Made by a program: the position numbers and the translations under genes | DNA from: Penicillus capitatus | Taxonomy: Eukaryota > Chlorophyta | Length of the DNA: 64,000 nucleotides | NCBI GenBank assembly: GCA_965649825.1 | Contig: OZ287698.1 | Coordinates: 1,612,001 to 1,676,000 of the forward strand | Direction of reading: 5' to 3' | Shown here: piece by piece, positions 1 to 12,929 of the stretch | Layout of the letters: each line of letters begins with the position of its first letter | Numbering within the stretch: the first letter of the stretch is position 1 | The notes under the pieces: model-generated | What the model was told of the DNA's origin: nothing | What the model saw: only the letters and a program-made list of their open reading frames with translations | Database searches by the model: none

Positions 1-3000
1 TACCGAATGGCGAAAGAATCAAGTTGAATGGAGAGTCTATGCGGATGCTCTTTGAAGTGGAAGATCTGTCTGTTGCCTCTCCGGCGACTGTCAGCCGATG
101 CGGTATGGTCTATGTGCCTGAAGAGAATGTAGGGTGGAAAGATAATCTGCACAAGTGGATGCAACACCCTTTTTTCGATCACCTCAATGACGAAACGAAG
201 ATGACGATCGGGCAGCTCTTCGAAGAATTTGTACCACAGGGACTTCGTTTTTGGAAAGAAGAGGTCGTCTTTTGCAGACGACTGATGCTGACGGATGCTT
301 CTGTAGGGTGATGCTTACATACCTTCTGTGGAATACAATATGGTCTCGACGCTTTGTGCTATGATGGAATCGCTGATGTTACAGAAAGACAAGACCGAGG
401 TCTTGTTTCAGTCCACGGTTCAAGACAGCCTTCGAGCAATCAGGATGACGTTTGCTTTTTGCTTCATCTGGTCTTTTGGCGGAAATCTCAAAGAACAGGC
501 AAGAACGGCATTTGATGCGTTTGTTCGGGAAGCATTTCGGAAAAGTGTCCCTTTTCCAGGCAAGTTTTCGCATCTGTTTTTTCTTCTTGTTGATTCTTTT
601 GCATCTTCTAGATCAATCATCCGTCTTCGATTTCTATGTGAAGATTGATCACTCTTCAACTCGATTCGAGAACTGGGAAGTGGCTGTCCCAAAATTTGCG
701 TATGATAATCGACTGTCGTTTTCTGAGATCTTGGTGCCCACGATAGACACTGTTCGCTTCTCCGCACTCCTGAGAATGTGCTTGGAAGTGGAGAAACCGG
801 TTCTCTTCACTGGTAGGATACTTACTGCTTGCTATCTCGCGTTCAGCATCTCATTCATTATGGCTCTACAGGAATGGCAGGTGCTGGGAAAACGGCGATT
901 GTGAGAACTGCCCTGACTGGGACGCTGCATCGATGTCTTAATCTCTGGGCACGGACATCATCTGAAGATGTTCAACTGTTCATGGAGCAACACCTCGAGA
1001 AAAAGCGCAAAACAAAGTAATGAAACACGATGGATGACATGCACAGACACACACTACTCGCATACAGATTGGGTGCGCCGCCAAACAAGAGAATGATATT
1101 CTTTGTCGATGATGTGAATCTGCCGACCAAAGAGATCTATGGAGCACAGCCGCCAGTTGAGATGCTTCGTCAGTTTGAAGACTTCAAAGGGTTTTACGAT
1201 CGAAAGAAGTTCTTTTGGAAAGACGTCGAGGACACAGTGCTCTGTGCTGCCTGCGCTCCACCTGGAGGAGGCCGCGAGTCTCTCCCTCAAAGATTCACTC
1301 GACACTTTGCTCTATTCTCCGTTCCTGTCCCTGGACGGCAATCCATGTTCTCCATCATCAGCAAGTTGTTGCGTGGGCACCTGAACGGCGCACAACTGCC
1401 AGATGAGAACTTGTTGGAAGGAGTGATTTGGTGCTGTATCGATGTTTACCTACGGTAAGCCTTATCCGTATCTCAGCTGGATCACACATGCGATGGTACA
1501 GAATTTCGGAGGAGCTGATGCCAACCCCAGATCGCATGCATTACACGTTCAATTTCCGCGATCTCTCTCGAGTCGTACAAGGGATGCTGTTGTTGAGTGC
1601 GGATCAGTATCTGAATTCCCAGTCCTTCATCCACGTATGGATGCACGAGACATTCCGTGTCTTCCACGATCGCCTGATCGACAAAAAGGACAAGGACCAT
1701 TTTCAACTGATCATCAACGATGTCGCAAATGCTGCTCTCCCAGCAGAACTGCTCCCAGATGTCTCCTTCGAAACGCTTCTCTTTGGAGACTTCATGAAGG
1801 CTGGAAACGAAACACGTGAAGAAAGACAATACAAAGAAATCAGCGAACCAGATGCCATAAATGCTGTCATGTATCAGCTCTTGGAGGACTACAATACGAT
1901 TTATAACAAGAATCCCCTCGATCTGGTTTTCTTTGAAGATGCCATCAAGCACATTGCACGTTTGGCACGAGTTCTGAAGATTCCGGGAGGACATGCGATG
2001 CTTGTCGGAGTTGGTGGATCTGGAAAAATATCTACGGCAAAGTTTGCCACTTTTGTCTCTGGCTGTCAGCCTTTCTCGATTGAAGTCACAAGGAATTATG
2101 GAAAAGCGGAATTCGGAGATGACCTCAGGAAACTCTGTAGACTGGCTGGAATCGAGAAGAAGCCGACAGTATTCATTCTTTCAGACACCCAGATCGTCAG
2201 CGAATCGTTTCTAGAGGAAACAAGCATGCTGCTCGCGACAGGAGAGGTCCGTCCATCGCTGTGCTCGTAGTTTGATTCCAATATGCACCACACTAGGTAC
2301 CTGGCCTCTTCGAGGATGAAGAAAAGGACCAGATCATAAACGACATGCAGAGCTCAAATGATTCACAGTTTGCGACAATGACCAAAGAAGAATGTTTCTC
2401 TGCGTTTATTAAGGGAATCAAAGAGAATCTGCATATCGTGCTGACAATGACACCAGCAGGGAGCGCCTTCAAGGAAAGGTGAGTATGGAACAACATGGAG
2501 CGCCTGCATGGTGCCATCAGGTGCCGGAGACTACCATCCTTGGTGAACTGCTGTACGATTGATTGGTTTACCCCGTGGCCACGATCGGCACTGCTCTCTG
2601 TCAGCAACAAAGTCTTGGCAGACATGGAGAACATCGATGAGCAGCAGAAAATGCACTTGGCAGAGCTCTGTGTGGAAATCCACGAGTCTGTGGCAAGCGC
2701 AGCTGAGAAATTCTATCAGGAACTGCATCGGAGATACTACATATCTCCAAAGAGCTATTTAGATTTGATTCAGCTTTACAGATCTCTTCTTTCGAAGAAG
2801 AGGTAATCTGTGTCTGTGGATTGCACTTGAGTATCCATGATGTAGGTGTGAGTACAAAATGGCTCATGACAGATTGCTGAATGGACTAAAGAAGCTCCAA
2901 GAGTGTAATGTCACCGTTGCAGAAATGCAGAAAGAACTGAAAAAACTGGAACCCGTTCTGAAAGAACGCTCAGAATCAACGGCACAACTCGTGTTGAAGA

Positions 3001-6000
3001 TCGCCGCAGATCAAGAAGAGGCTGAAAGAGTGAAGAGCATCATCGGTGCCGAAGAACTTGAAGTCAAGTCTATGCAAAGGGAGACGCAGGCGATTGCAGA
3101 TGAAGCCAAGGCAGATCTGGAAGAGGCTCTTCCAGCACTGCAAGCAGCAGTTGACAGTCTTAAAGCCTTGAACAAGAATGATATCGTGGAGATCAAATCC
3201 TTTCCAAAGCCACCACCACTCGTCCAGATGACGATGGAAGCTGTTTGCATTTTGAAGCAGGAGAAACCCGATTGGGACACATCAAAGAAGATTCTTGGCG
3301 ATACGAACTTCATGAAGTCTCTAGAGGACTTTGACAAAGACAGGATTCCTGAATCTGTGATCAGAAGACTGAAGAAGTACATAGACGATCCGAGCTACCT
3401 CCCTGACATCGTCGGAAAGCAGTCTTTGGCGGCGAAGTCACTTTGTATGTGGACAAGGGCAATGGATGTTTATCACAGGTGTGGCACGTGATGTTGCCAA
3501 ATACCGAATGTCGTGGTTCAGGGTGGGCAAGATGGTCAAACCGAAGCAAGAGAAGCTGAAGGAGACAGAGGAAGCCTTGGAGAAAGCAAACGCGAAACTG
3601 CAAGAAAAACAGGCATCTCTAAAAGAAGTAGAAGATCGAGTGCAAAGTGCAATTCTGTCACTTGCTTGTCAGTGATTTTTGAATGGCAACCGTTTCAGAT
3701 CTTCGTGATGAACTTGCCCAAGCAGAAAACGATCAGAAGCAGTTGAAAGAGCAAGCTGCTTTGACAGAACTGCGTCTTACGAGAGCAGGAAAGTTGACAT
3801 CTGCGCTCGAGATTGAAGGACAGCGTTGGCAAGAAACGGCAACACAGATCCAACAAGATACTGAGTTGCTTGTCGGCGACGTTTTTCTGGCAGCTGCTTG
3901 TGTGTCCTACGTTGGCGCTTTTACAGGTCCCTACAGGTGCCATCCGTCCCATCAGCATCTCCAAGGACACACGTTCTGTTCTGGTGGTCTAGGGAAGAAC
4001 TCGTCAGACAGTGGATGGGTATGTGTCAAGAACATGGAGTGGCTGTTTCCTCAAAATTCGCTTTACGAAGCATACTGTCGTCAGCAATTGAAATCCGAGA
4101 GTGGAGTATATGTGGACTGCCATCAGACAGTGTTTCATGCGACAATGCAATCCTTGTCTGTCACACAAAGCGCTGGCCACTCTTGATCGACCCACAGGTG
4201 CCTTGCAATCGAACCCGCTTGTCTTCTCAGATGATGTAAACAGGAGCAAGCAAACACATGGATCAAAGCCCTGTCAGCCAGAGAAGGCCTTCGGGCAATC
4301 AAACGCACAGATGCGAACTTCCTAAGGGTGATTGAAAACAGTATTCGTGCCGGAAACCCAGTCCTCTTGGAAGATGTTGGCGAAGAACTGGATCCTTCTC
4401 TCGAACCTGTCCTGCAGAAATCAACATTCCTGAGAGATGGAAGACTGATGATACGCCTGGGAGATACAGACGTGGATTATGACGAGGGATTTAGATTCTA
4501 CATGACAACGAAACTGCCAAATCCTCATTACCTGCCGGAGACATGCATCAAAGTTACGCTCATTAACTTCACCGTTACGATGAAGGCACGTCGTCTCTTT
4601 TGCCGATCCTACTGCATCTGTCACACTTCTGACAGGGCTTGGAGGATCAACTATTGAGTGAAGTGATCAGAAGAGAGCGTCCAGATCTGGAGGAACAAAG
4701 GGATCAATTAGTTGTGAGCATCTCGCAAGACAAACAGGAATTGAGTGCACTGGAGGATCGCATCCTCATGCTCTTGAAAGAGAGTGAAGGCAACATCCTG
4801 GATGACGAACAACTGATTGACGTCCTCAACAACTCAAAGCAGACATCGAATACGATCAAAGTAAATATAAAGCAGTTGCCTCTCCCTTCAGCAAGGGTGT
4901 CTGTCAGGATCGTGTTCGAGATGCAGAAGTGACTGAGCGTTCCATCAACGATACCCGGGAACTCTATCGTCCAGCTGCCGTGAGGGGTGCCGTGCTGTTC
5001 TTTGTGGTTGCAGACATGGCAGCCATCTCACCAATGTACCAGTATTCCTTGAGCTACTTCACAAGACTCTTCGTCCACTGCATTGATGCCAGTCCTGTCT
5101 CAGACAACGTCGCGGATCGACTAAAGAATCTGAACAGCTTTACGACGCAGTATTTATTCGAAAATGTTCAGCGGGGTTTGTTTGAAGACCACAAGACAAT
5201 TTTCAGTTTTCTGATATGCACCAGCATTCTGAGACGATCTCATAGCGAAGAGATAACGGAGAAGGAATGGAGTCTCTTTACGAGAGGTGATGCTGTTGAT
5301 GCAAAACGAATGTCACGAAGCTCGCGTTTCACCTTCGGCTGTAGGGATCCCCGATATTCAGGATAGTCCTAAGCCTCCAAGCATGACATGGCTTTCTCAG
5401 CATGCCTGGAATTCCTTATCCCACTTGGACAAGCACCTCCATGCATTTCAAGGAATTCTGCAGAGCTTCCGGAAAGAACCTGATCAATGGAGAGCTTGGT
5501 ACAGAACCGACACGTAAACGATGATCATATTCAGTGGCCATGTCTATACTGTAGGATGACCTCGTCTAACTTGTACTCTGTTCCTTTACCGGCACATTGG
5601 TCCTCTTACCTCTCTCCGTTTCAAAGACTCATACTCGCGAAGATCATAAAGGCAGAGGATCTGCTTCGTTCCGTTATCGCTTTTATCTCAGAGATGCTGG
5701 GCAACGGATTCGTGGAGCCCAGTCCATGGAATTTGGATGACGTCTTTCCAGATACAAACCGTGGCACGCCTACCATCTTCGTTCTCAGTCCTGGCGCTGA
5801 TCCAACATCTGCACTCCAAAGATTTGCAAGGGGGAAGGGATGGTCTCCTGGTGAAAGACTGCATCTGATCTCTATGGGACAAGGCCAAGGAAGAATCGCA
5901 GAAAGGGTCATAGGTCAGGCTGTCAAGTCTGGAGATTGGATCTGTCTCCAGAACTGCCACGTTGCAACATCGTGGTTTGGAAAACTCGAACGGATCGTCG

Positions 6001-7705
6001 AAGACATCATCTCCAATTCTCAAGTGCATCCAGACTTTCGTCTCTGGCTCACAGCAATGCCGTCTGAGCATTTTCCTGTCTCAGTACTCCAGAATGGCAT
6101 CAAACTCACAACAGAGCCGCCAATGGGCATCAAGGCTAATCTTGTGAAAGCGTACGCGGATTTGACGGCAAAAGAGTTTGATGCCTGTCCCAGTCATCCA
6201 TGGGAATGGCGGCAGCTGTTTTTTGCCATTTCCCTCTTTCATGCCGTCGTCTTGCAAAGACGCAAATTCGGTTCCCTGGGATGGAATGTACCCTATGACT
6301 TCAGTGCTGGGGATATGGATTGTTCGCTTTCTACCGTCAAGCTCTATCTGGATAAAGATGTCAAGGATCAGATTCCGTGGACGGCATTGAGATACCTTAT
6401 TGGAGAGATTCACTATGGCGGGAGAGTGACGGATGCATGGGATCGTCGCTGTCTGCTTTCAACATTGCGACACTATGTTCACCCTGACGTCCTGGATGAC
6501 AGTAGCAATTCTGATTGGCATGGCATCTACCATCCTCCTGTGGGCGATACCATCGACGATCAGAGAGCATGCATCACGCAGATTGCTGGATCAGAAACGC
6601 CAGATATTTTTGGTCTGCATGCCAATGCAGAAACCACTCTGCGTTTGCAAGAGAGTCGAAAACTCATGCATGCTGTCTGCGCATTACAACCGCGCCTTAT
6701 ATTCACCGGTGATGGTCAGAGCGAAGATGAAGATGGCGTGGTGGTCATCATCAATGGTCTCTTACAAAACCTGGCACCGCGATTGGACAAAGCCAAGTGC
6801 TCAGATGGACTGTTTGATAAGAATGAGAGCGGTCAGCGCAGTTCACTCGCAGTGGTCTTGGCCCGAGAAGTGGACAGAATGAACCGGTTCCTGCCAACTT
6901 CCAACATGCATCGCACTGAGGTCTCTCGTGGCTGTCTGCAGGTTGACAGACACGATCCATGCGAGCTTGGTGGAACTGAAACGGGCGATTCAAGGATTGG
7001 TAATGATGACGCCAGAGATGGAAGATACACATGTCTCGCTGTCAGAGAACTGTGTTCCCTTGCAGTGGAAAAGGGTGGCGTATCCATCCAACAAGAGCTT
7101 GGCGTCATGGATGAGAGATTACTGCCAACGTGCAGAATTCATGCGCCAGTGGCTTGAAGAGAGACAGCCAAAGAGTTTCTGGCTAAGTGGTTTCTTCTTT
7201 CCCCAAGTGACACATCGCCACATCTTTGCTGGATGATTCATGTACTGCACATCTGCAGGGCTTCTTGACCGGTGTCCTACAACAGCATGCAAGAAAACAC
7301 AACTTGGCCATTGATACACTGAGTTTCGAAACTCGAGTTACAGAGTGGACAAGCGTGGAGCAGATCACAGCAGCACCAGAGGATGGCGTTCTTATCCACG
7401 GACTCTACTTGGAGAGCGGTCAATGGAATTCTGAACAATCTTGTCTGTCCGATGCAGAAAGCGGCATCATGCACTCAGAGATGCCAATCATTCATCTGAG
7501 ACCGATCCAGACGGGTGCGAATGATGAAAGGGATCAGGCCTACAGTTGTCCCCTGTATAAGACAACACAACGTGCAGGTGCCCTGTCAACGACTGGGCAA
7601 AGCACCAATCATGTGGCGACGCTCCGACTGCCAATGGATCCCAACACCAGTGAAGGTTTCTGGATCCTGAGAGCCACTGCCTTAATTTGTGCATTAGACG
7701 ATTAA
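1..7705 (+). CDS. Axonemal dynein heavy chain, inner-arm type (3' part, AAA2 to C-terminus)
   Basis: This is the motor half of a ciliary dynein heavy chain; the 5' end lies outside the window. In order I see the end of AAA2 ([12 protein letters not shown]), AAA3 with Walker A GMAGAGKT across an intron at 813-871 and Walker [14 protein letters not shown]4 with GVGGSGKIS (usually GKQS), stalk coiled coil 1 (from 2846), the microtubule-binding tip ending [13 protein letters not shown], stalk coil 2 (from 3522), AAA5, AAA6 and the C-terminal domain. The axonemal signature [11 protein letters not shown] and a tail ending in ALDD are present. About 17 introns can be reconstructed, mostly 42-60 nt, for example 264-306, 1017-1067, 1455-1501, 2247-2296, 2479-2520, 2803-2845 and 3479-3521. 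Those at 560-611 and 4586-4635 need GC-AG boundaries to keep frame. The stop codon is 81 bp before the VAC14 start. The dynein family is certain; the exact isoform is not. Confidence 0.95.
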
Positions 7706-7786
7706 CGCATTTCTAAACGCATTTGTATGTGATTGCCGCAGCAGGGAAAGTGGCACAGCAAGACCTGTACGAAACGACGCGTCAAA

Positions 7787-10153
7787 ATGTCGAACAGCGA
7801 TAATGAAGCCCTTCTTCCGGCCTCTGTTTTGCGTAACATCGGGGATAAGATGTACGAAAAGCGCAAAATTGCGGCCCTTGAGGTTGAACAGATAATGAAG
7901 AAGCTCGCAGCGAGTGGTGCTCGAGACAAGATCCGGGTTCTTCTTGGTAAACTTGTCAACGACTATGCACTGTCTGGTCAAGCCAACAGAAGAAAGGTCA
8001 CACTTTCTCATACATTGATATCCATGCAGTCTACTCCAGGGAGGATTATTGTGTTTGGCGGCAGCGACTGTTGCGCTTAAGCGTTTCTATGATCGGTTAA
8101 AGTTTAATTACCTTGGTCAGATTATCGATCCAGTTTCCCTCTCCCTCAGCGATCAAGATGCTCGTGTACGCTATTATGCATGCGAGGCGCTTTACAACAT
8201 TGCCAAATCGATGCAAGAGGAGTTTATTTCTAATCAGGAGCTTTTCCTCAATGTGTTCAATGCTCTGTTCAATCTGTATGGAGACATGGACAGTAACGTC
8301 CAGAATGCGGCGCAGCATTTAGATGAAGTGCTGAAGAGCATTGTGACTTCGAGCTCCGATTTCGACATCAGTGAACTGATGCACTGTCTCAAAGAAAACC
8401 TTTTTGCCACAAATGTGAAGAAACGACAGTTCTTGATTGGCTGGGTGAAGGCTGTTTTTGGCGTACCTTCTATAGACATGCTTCTCTATCTACCAGACAT
8501 CTTACCAGGGCTCATGAATATGATGGAGGACAACATTCAGGAGATTCGACAGCTTACCTCCAACACACTAGAGGTGATGAAGACATGATGTCCCCACAAA
8601 CCCCTCTGTCTGTCTTCTAAGGGAGAGTATGTGTTGTAGGACTTTTTGGACGAGTTGAAGAAATCCGGAGCGGAATCTTGTGTCGATTACACAGCTGTCA
8701 TGTCTGTTCTGTTGGACAGCTGTCAGTCGGATGACACAGCGACAAGTCTTATGGCATTGAAGTGGATTGGGACAGTAGTAGAGACTGCTCCATTGGAAGT
8801 GCTGAGCGAATATGGAGCCATGGTTGGTGCTGTACTGTCCTGCATCAGCCACCAGAATCTGGATGTGCAGAGAGCGGCATTGTCCGTCAATGCTGCTCTT
8901 TTACAGTCCAACACTTCTGGGACGTGGACGTCTCTCGACATACACGATTTGCTTCACAAAATCAACAGAGAGCTCTCGAGTAATCAGGAACCAACCAGAC
9001 TGGAAGCGCTGCACTGGCTTGAGTTTCTGCTGATGCAGTGCCCCGATGCTGTCTTAGATGAGAGTGAATCTGTTGTGAATGCCGTCCTGGATGCTCTAAC
9101 CATGCACTGGGACAGAGTTGTCAAATCAGGAATTCATCTGCTGGGACTTCTGGCACGACAGAAAGATCGATTTCGTTTTGTGATGAAGGCGCTGCTCCAA
9201 AGGCGAGCATGACATCTCTCTCCCTTGTATAAATGATGATTATGGAGATGGATTGCGTTAGATTTCAAGGACGTGATGGACTCAAGCTGTTGCATTCCTC
9301 TGGTGCATTTGTGATTCAGAGGCTGGCCTTACAGTTGGGTGCCAAGTCCGTATTCGGAGAGCTAGCGACAGCCATACAGGCAGAGAACTTCAGTCCTGAT
9401 TTCTGTTCGACGATCGTTCAGGCACTGAATGTTCTTCTTGTCACATCTCCAGAATTGGCCGATCTGCCGGTGAGATGGCTCTGCACAGCAATATCTTCTC
9501 TCTGTGTGTGACGCTGTTGTTGTTGTTTTGAACAGCAACTCTTGCGAAAAGGCATCAAAGATGACGAAGCACGAGAGTTCTTCTTGACGCTGTTTCCTGC
9601 ATGGAGTCGTTCTGTCTGTGCTATCCTGACAATCTGTTTCCTCGTCCAGGCTTACGAATTCGCCTGGAAACTCATTTTGGATTTTGGCAATTCCCTGTAT
9701 GGAACTTCGGCGGATGCTATGGTTCAGATTGTTCGTTTGGTTAAGCTCATCGAAGCGCCTGCGTTTGGATTTCTGCGACTCGAACTGATCCAACACGAAC
9801 AGTAAGGCCTTTGTGCATTCTCTACTCCATTCTCCCAATTGTTGCTCCACAGAAACCCATACCTGTTGAAGTGCCTGCATGGATTGTTGATGCTCTTGCC
9901 TCAGACAGATGCCTTTCACACTTTGGTGGACAGATTGAAGAGTGTGCCGAATTTTGTTTGCACACCAACACACGTGGGTGACCTCCCGGGGAGCGTCTCT
10001 GGTTTGGAAGAGGATAAACTGCTGAAGATCTTTGCAGAGAATCGATCGTGTCATACAAAGGCACCTCCTGAGACGGGAATGTCATTACCATGGGATCAAG
10101 GATTTTACCATCGTCATCATCATCATCACTCTTTACATGAGAAATACCCTTAA
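7787..10153 (+). CDS. VAC14: VAC14-like scaffold of the PIKfyve/Fab1 complex
   Basis: VAC14 is a HEAT-repeat scaffold that holds the PI3P 5-kinase Fab1/PIKfyve and Fig4 on endolysosomal membranes. The N-terminus has the family pattern NDKxYEKRKxAALE (here IGDKMYEKRKIAALEVE), then RKGGL across an intron, RVRYYACEALYNI, the conserved block around KKRQFLIGW and DYLPDIL, and a C-terminal YLLKCLHGLLMLLPQ segment matching the end of animal VAC14. The start is the ATG at 7787, since the upstream part of that open frame is not family-like. Short introns break the gene, e.g. after RRK near 7997-8040. Near 10040 the family-like C-terminus (IDRVIQRHLLRR) is one base out of frame with the preceding KLLKIFAE. 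The true end could therefore be a few dozen codons further on; a one-base assembly error is the simplest explanation. Family call is firm. Confidence 0.88.
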
Positions 10154-10327
10154 TGGGAGCGACCCTCCATTTCTGATTGATATCTCGTTTTTTCTGTGGA
10201 TGGGTGACCAGGTTTCCAATTTCAACCTTGACAGTATTACTTCATGATTACAGAGACCGATTCGAATGTGCCGGGTCGTTTGAACGGTGGTGGAGGTTTC
10301 GTAGATGCACACAGAGAGAACGGCAAC

Positions 10328-11639
10328 TCATGTTTCGCCATTGTCTTCATGAGTTGAGTTTTTGGTGTTTGCATCTTTAAAACGGAACAAGCCTCGTCCT
10401 TTCTGTGCACTTCTGGGTTCTCCATTTGCCCAAGCACAGTAATCTGTAACAATCAGGTCGAGGAGATTTGGCAATGCTCCGTTGACCATGTGTCTCAATA
10501 TAATCCTTCCAGCCGAACCAATGATGATCTTGGGAACGAATGCCAATACTGGAGGGATGGCAACGTTCAGTCGCAGTTGTACAGCACAATTCAGACGAAC
10601 CAGATTCGCATCTGTCTGAATCCTTTTTTCATTCACCCTACTATCCCCCTTCTCTTTTTCTATCTGGATCCCCGGTTGTCCTTGTTGCGGCGGATCAACC
10701 TCGATTTGAATGGAATCGTAAGACTGAAGTGTTAACGATGATGATTCGCTGTCTGACACGCTGTCATCCATGGCTGTGGACGAAATCTCATCCAACTGCT
10801 GCAATGGGACACCAGCAGACTTGATCAACTGCAGATCCTTGACATCTTCAAGTAAACTGTCGACCTCAGGAGAGTTCCTCCTTCGAAAAGGCATCCAGTT
10901 GCGTCTCCCTGTTGTCGAGAAGAGAAACAGACGAAGTCGGATGGAGAGCAATCTGTCCAATTCTGGTTTTCCAAAGGTGACGCCCTCGATGAACATCGTC
11001 ACGGTATTCCGGCGAAGATCTCGTCGAACCTTCACATCGGCCATCACAGGTCCCGTGTCAATTCCGAGCAGTTCATTTACTGGAATCGTCACTCTGAATG
11101 TGGAACCATCTGACAGACAGACAAACAGACAAACAGACATCACAAGACAGACATTGCTCAACAGGACAGATGGCCATGCCTTTGTGAGGTGACATCTGTA
11201 TCCATTCTGGATCCAGAAGGGAATACTCTGAGACAGGCAGCCGCAGGTATGATTTCAGATCGGATCCAGGACGGGTGCCTTCCTAAGAGGACGCACGCAT
11301 GGCGAGAACTGTTCTCTGTGAGCTCACTCGGAGTTTGGTCGAACATCGTGTTCGAACGCGCAAAAGCACTTTGGGTCGCGTTGGCTGTATCGTCGTCACG
11401 ACATCATCTTGTGACGACGGATCGGATTCCACCTCCTCCATCTGTTCGCTTCTTTTGAGCCACAGGTTGACGCGGCGCACAGCCCCTTCGACGGCGCGCA
11501 CCGGTCCTCTCTTTTTCTCGAAGCACAGGATTCTTGGATACATCATCATCCGGCGACGCGGATTCCTTCCTCGCTGCGCCATCCGAAGGACGCCATCTGA
11601 CTTTGGCCGCGAGTTGAGAGAATTGCCGGTGATTTGCAT
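10328..11639 (-). CDS. DUF1997 family protein, probably plastid
   Basis: The protein shows the DUF1997 layout known from plant plastid proteins of unknown function. An N-terminal basic leader is followed by the hallmark YLRLPVSEYSLLDPEWIQ (about 11201-11260). A strand-rich middle contains DGSTFRVTIPVNELLGID, and the C-terminus has IPPVLAFVPKIIIGSAGRII and LRHMVNGALPNLL followed by a DYxxWANGE motif. The first intron (minus strand, 11283-11327, 45 nt, GTGAGC donor) joins the leader to EGTRPGSDLKSY. The next intron, about 11126-11200 and rich in CTGT repeats, leaves a one-base phase conflict that I could not resolve. An acidic serine-rich insert lies between the core blocks. The ATG at 11639 is only 21 bp from the divergent EF-hand gene start. 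Function unknown; plastid location is inferred from family and leader. Confidence 0.75.
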
Positions 11640-11660
11640 TTTTCCAAACGCGAAATCGAG

Positions 11661-12826
11661 ATGCAGTTGACAACACTCCATCGATCCGTGAGGCAGCCCG
11701 TTCGGTTCTGTCACCGACCACGGATCCAACGACATGTCTCCCTGCGCATCCAGAGGATTCGATGCTCCGAAGGAGACGGAAAGAAAACGGATGAGGCCAA
11801 AGAGAAAACGACCGAGGCTACCTTCACTGAGATTTTGAGAAAACAGGGAATGGAGCCAGAGAGGGCACAACGTATTCTGCAAGCGTGGAAAGAAAGCGGA
11901 TTGGAGAATCCGCAGCAACTCCGTAGACTGTTCCTGCGTGGCTCTCTGCGACCCCTGTCCGTCATACTCGTTCAGCTGTTCCTTGACGCAGGGGCCACTT
12001 ATGGATGCTTTGTATTCGCTGCATCAATCACAGCTGCACCTGGGCTTCCGGCCCCATACCTGATTTCGGCACTCGGAACATTTGCCGGATTCTATTTTTT
12101 GTCGTCGACTGCTTTTGACATTGTCACGTTGGCGACTGTATTGTGGTCCATCTATCGTTTTGGCACCAACACCGATGCATTCCTAAAAGCACTGCAAACT
12201 GTCGCTGGGCGCTCTGATCTGAGCGTCCTCGATAAGGCCAAGAAGATCGTGGATGCATTCAAGATTATTCAAGCCCTGAATGAGATCGCCGACATTCTCA
12301 GGGTAGGCCATTGAATCCAATGCATCTCTCCATATCCATTCGCTTTCTGTATGTGCAGGAGAAGGAAACAGGAGAGATCTCGAGTCTGGAGAATCTCTCT
12401 GCTTTCTTGACGCTGTCGCATGCAGAGAACAATTATGGCTTTCAACCAGAGAAATATGGATTGACAGTGAAAGAAGCGACGAACATCGCTGTTGTCTTCT
12501 CGCGTTACGACGAGAATGAAGACGGTGTTCTGCAGATCTCCGAAATCGGAAAACTCGCGTACAGCAATTTCACTTGTTCTTCATCGTAGACCACCACGCA
12601 TCTCTATGTATGCCATCCAGTGAGGCACTGGGGACTCCATTGGAGGAGGAAGAATTGACTGCGGCAATGAAGATTCTGGACACGGATGAAAGCGGGGTCA
12701 TTGAATTCTACGAGTTTGTAGACTGGTGGGTCAACAAGGTCGTCAACCTGCTACCCCTATCCTTAGAAGCTGACCGTCTTCTGTTCACAGGTCAAGCCAG
12801 AGCGCGCTAAGGCCATCCAATCTTGA
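11661..12826 (+). CDS. EF-hand membrane protein, possibly plastid
   Basis: A four-exon gene. After a basic, Ser/Thr/Arg-rich N-terminus comes a helical charged region (TEILRKQGMEPERAQRI). Then come two or three hydrophobic segments (around LVQLFLDAGATYGCFVFAA and ALGTFAGFYFLSSTAFDIV) and an amphipathic stretch. Two canonical EF-hand loops follow: DENEDGVLQISE and DTDESGVIEFYE, each with the acidic residues at loop positions 1, 3, 5 and 12 needed to bind calcium. Splices: AGG|GTAGGC near 12303, GC|GTACAG near 12558 joining to EALGTPLEEEEL, and a last intron to 12790 that gives the tail VKPERAKAIQS and a stop at 12824-12826. It likely senses calcium at a membrane. The leader resembles a transit peptide, but targeting is only inferred, and I do not recognise the subfamily. 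Confidence 0.75.
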
Positions 12827-12929
12827 AAAACAATTCTCGGATGTGATGTGACAGACGGGGGGTGGCCTGTCTTTGGTGAACCTGTTTTTGCAACAATCGT
12901 TATGTAGTATCAACGTTGGAAGCAGTCGA

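Noticed and set aside
10105-10135. Run of histidine codons (CAT repeats) at the end of the VAC14 frame
   Set aside because: The His run exists only in the frame after the one-base discrepancy; in the family-like frame the same repeat reads as Ile/Val codons. Probably not a real poly-His tail.
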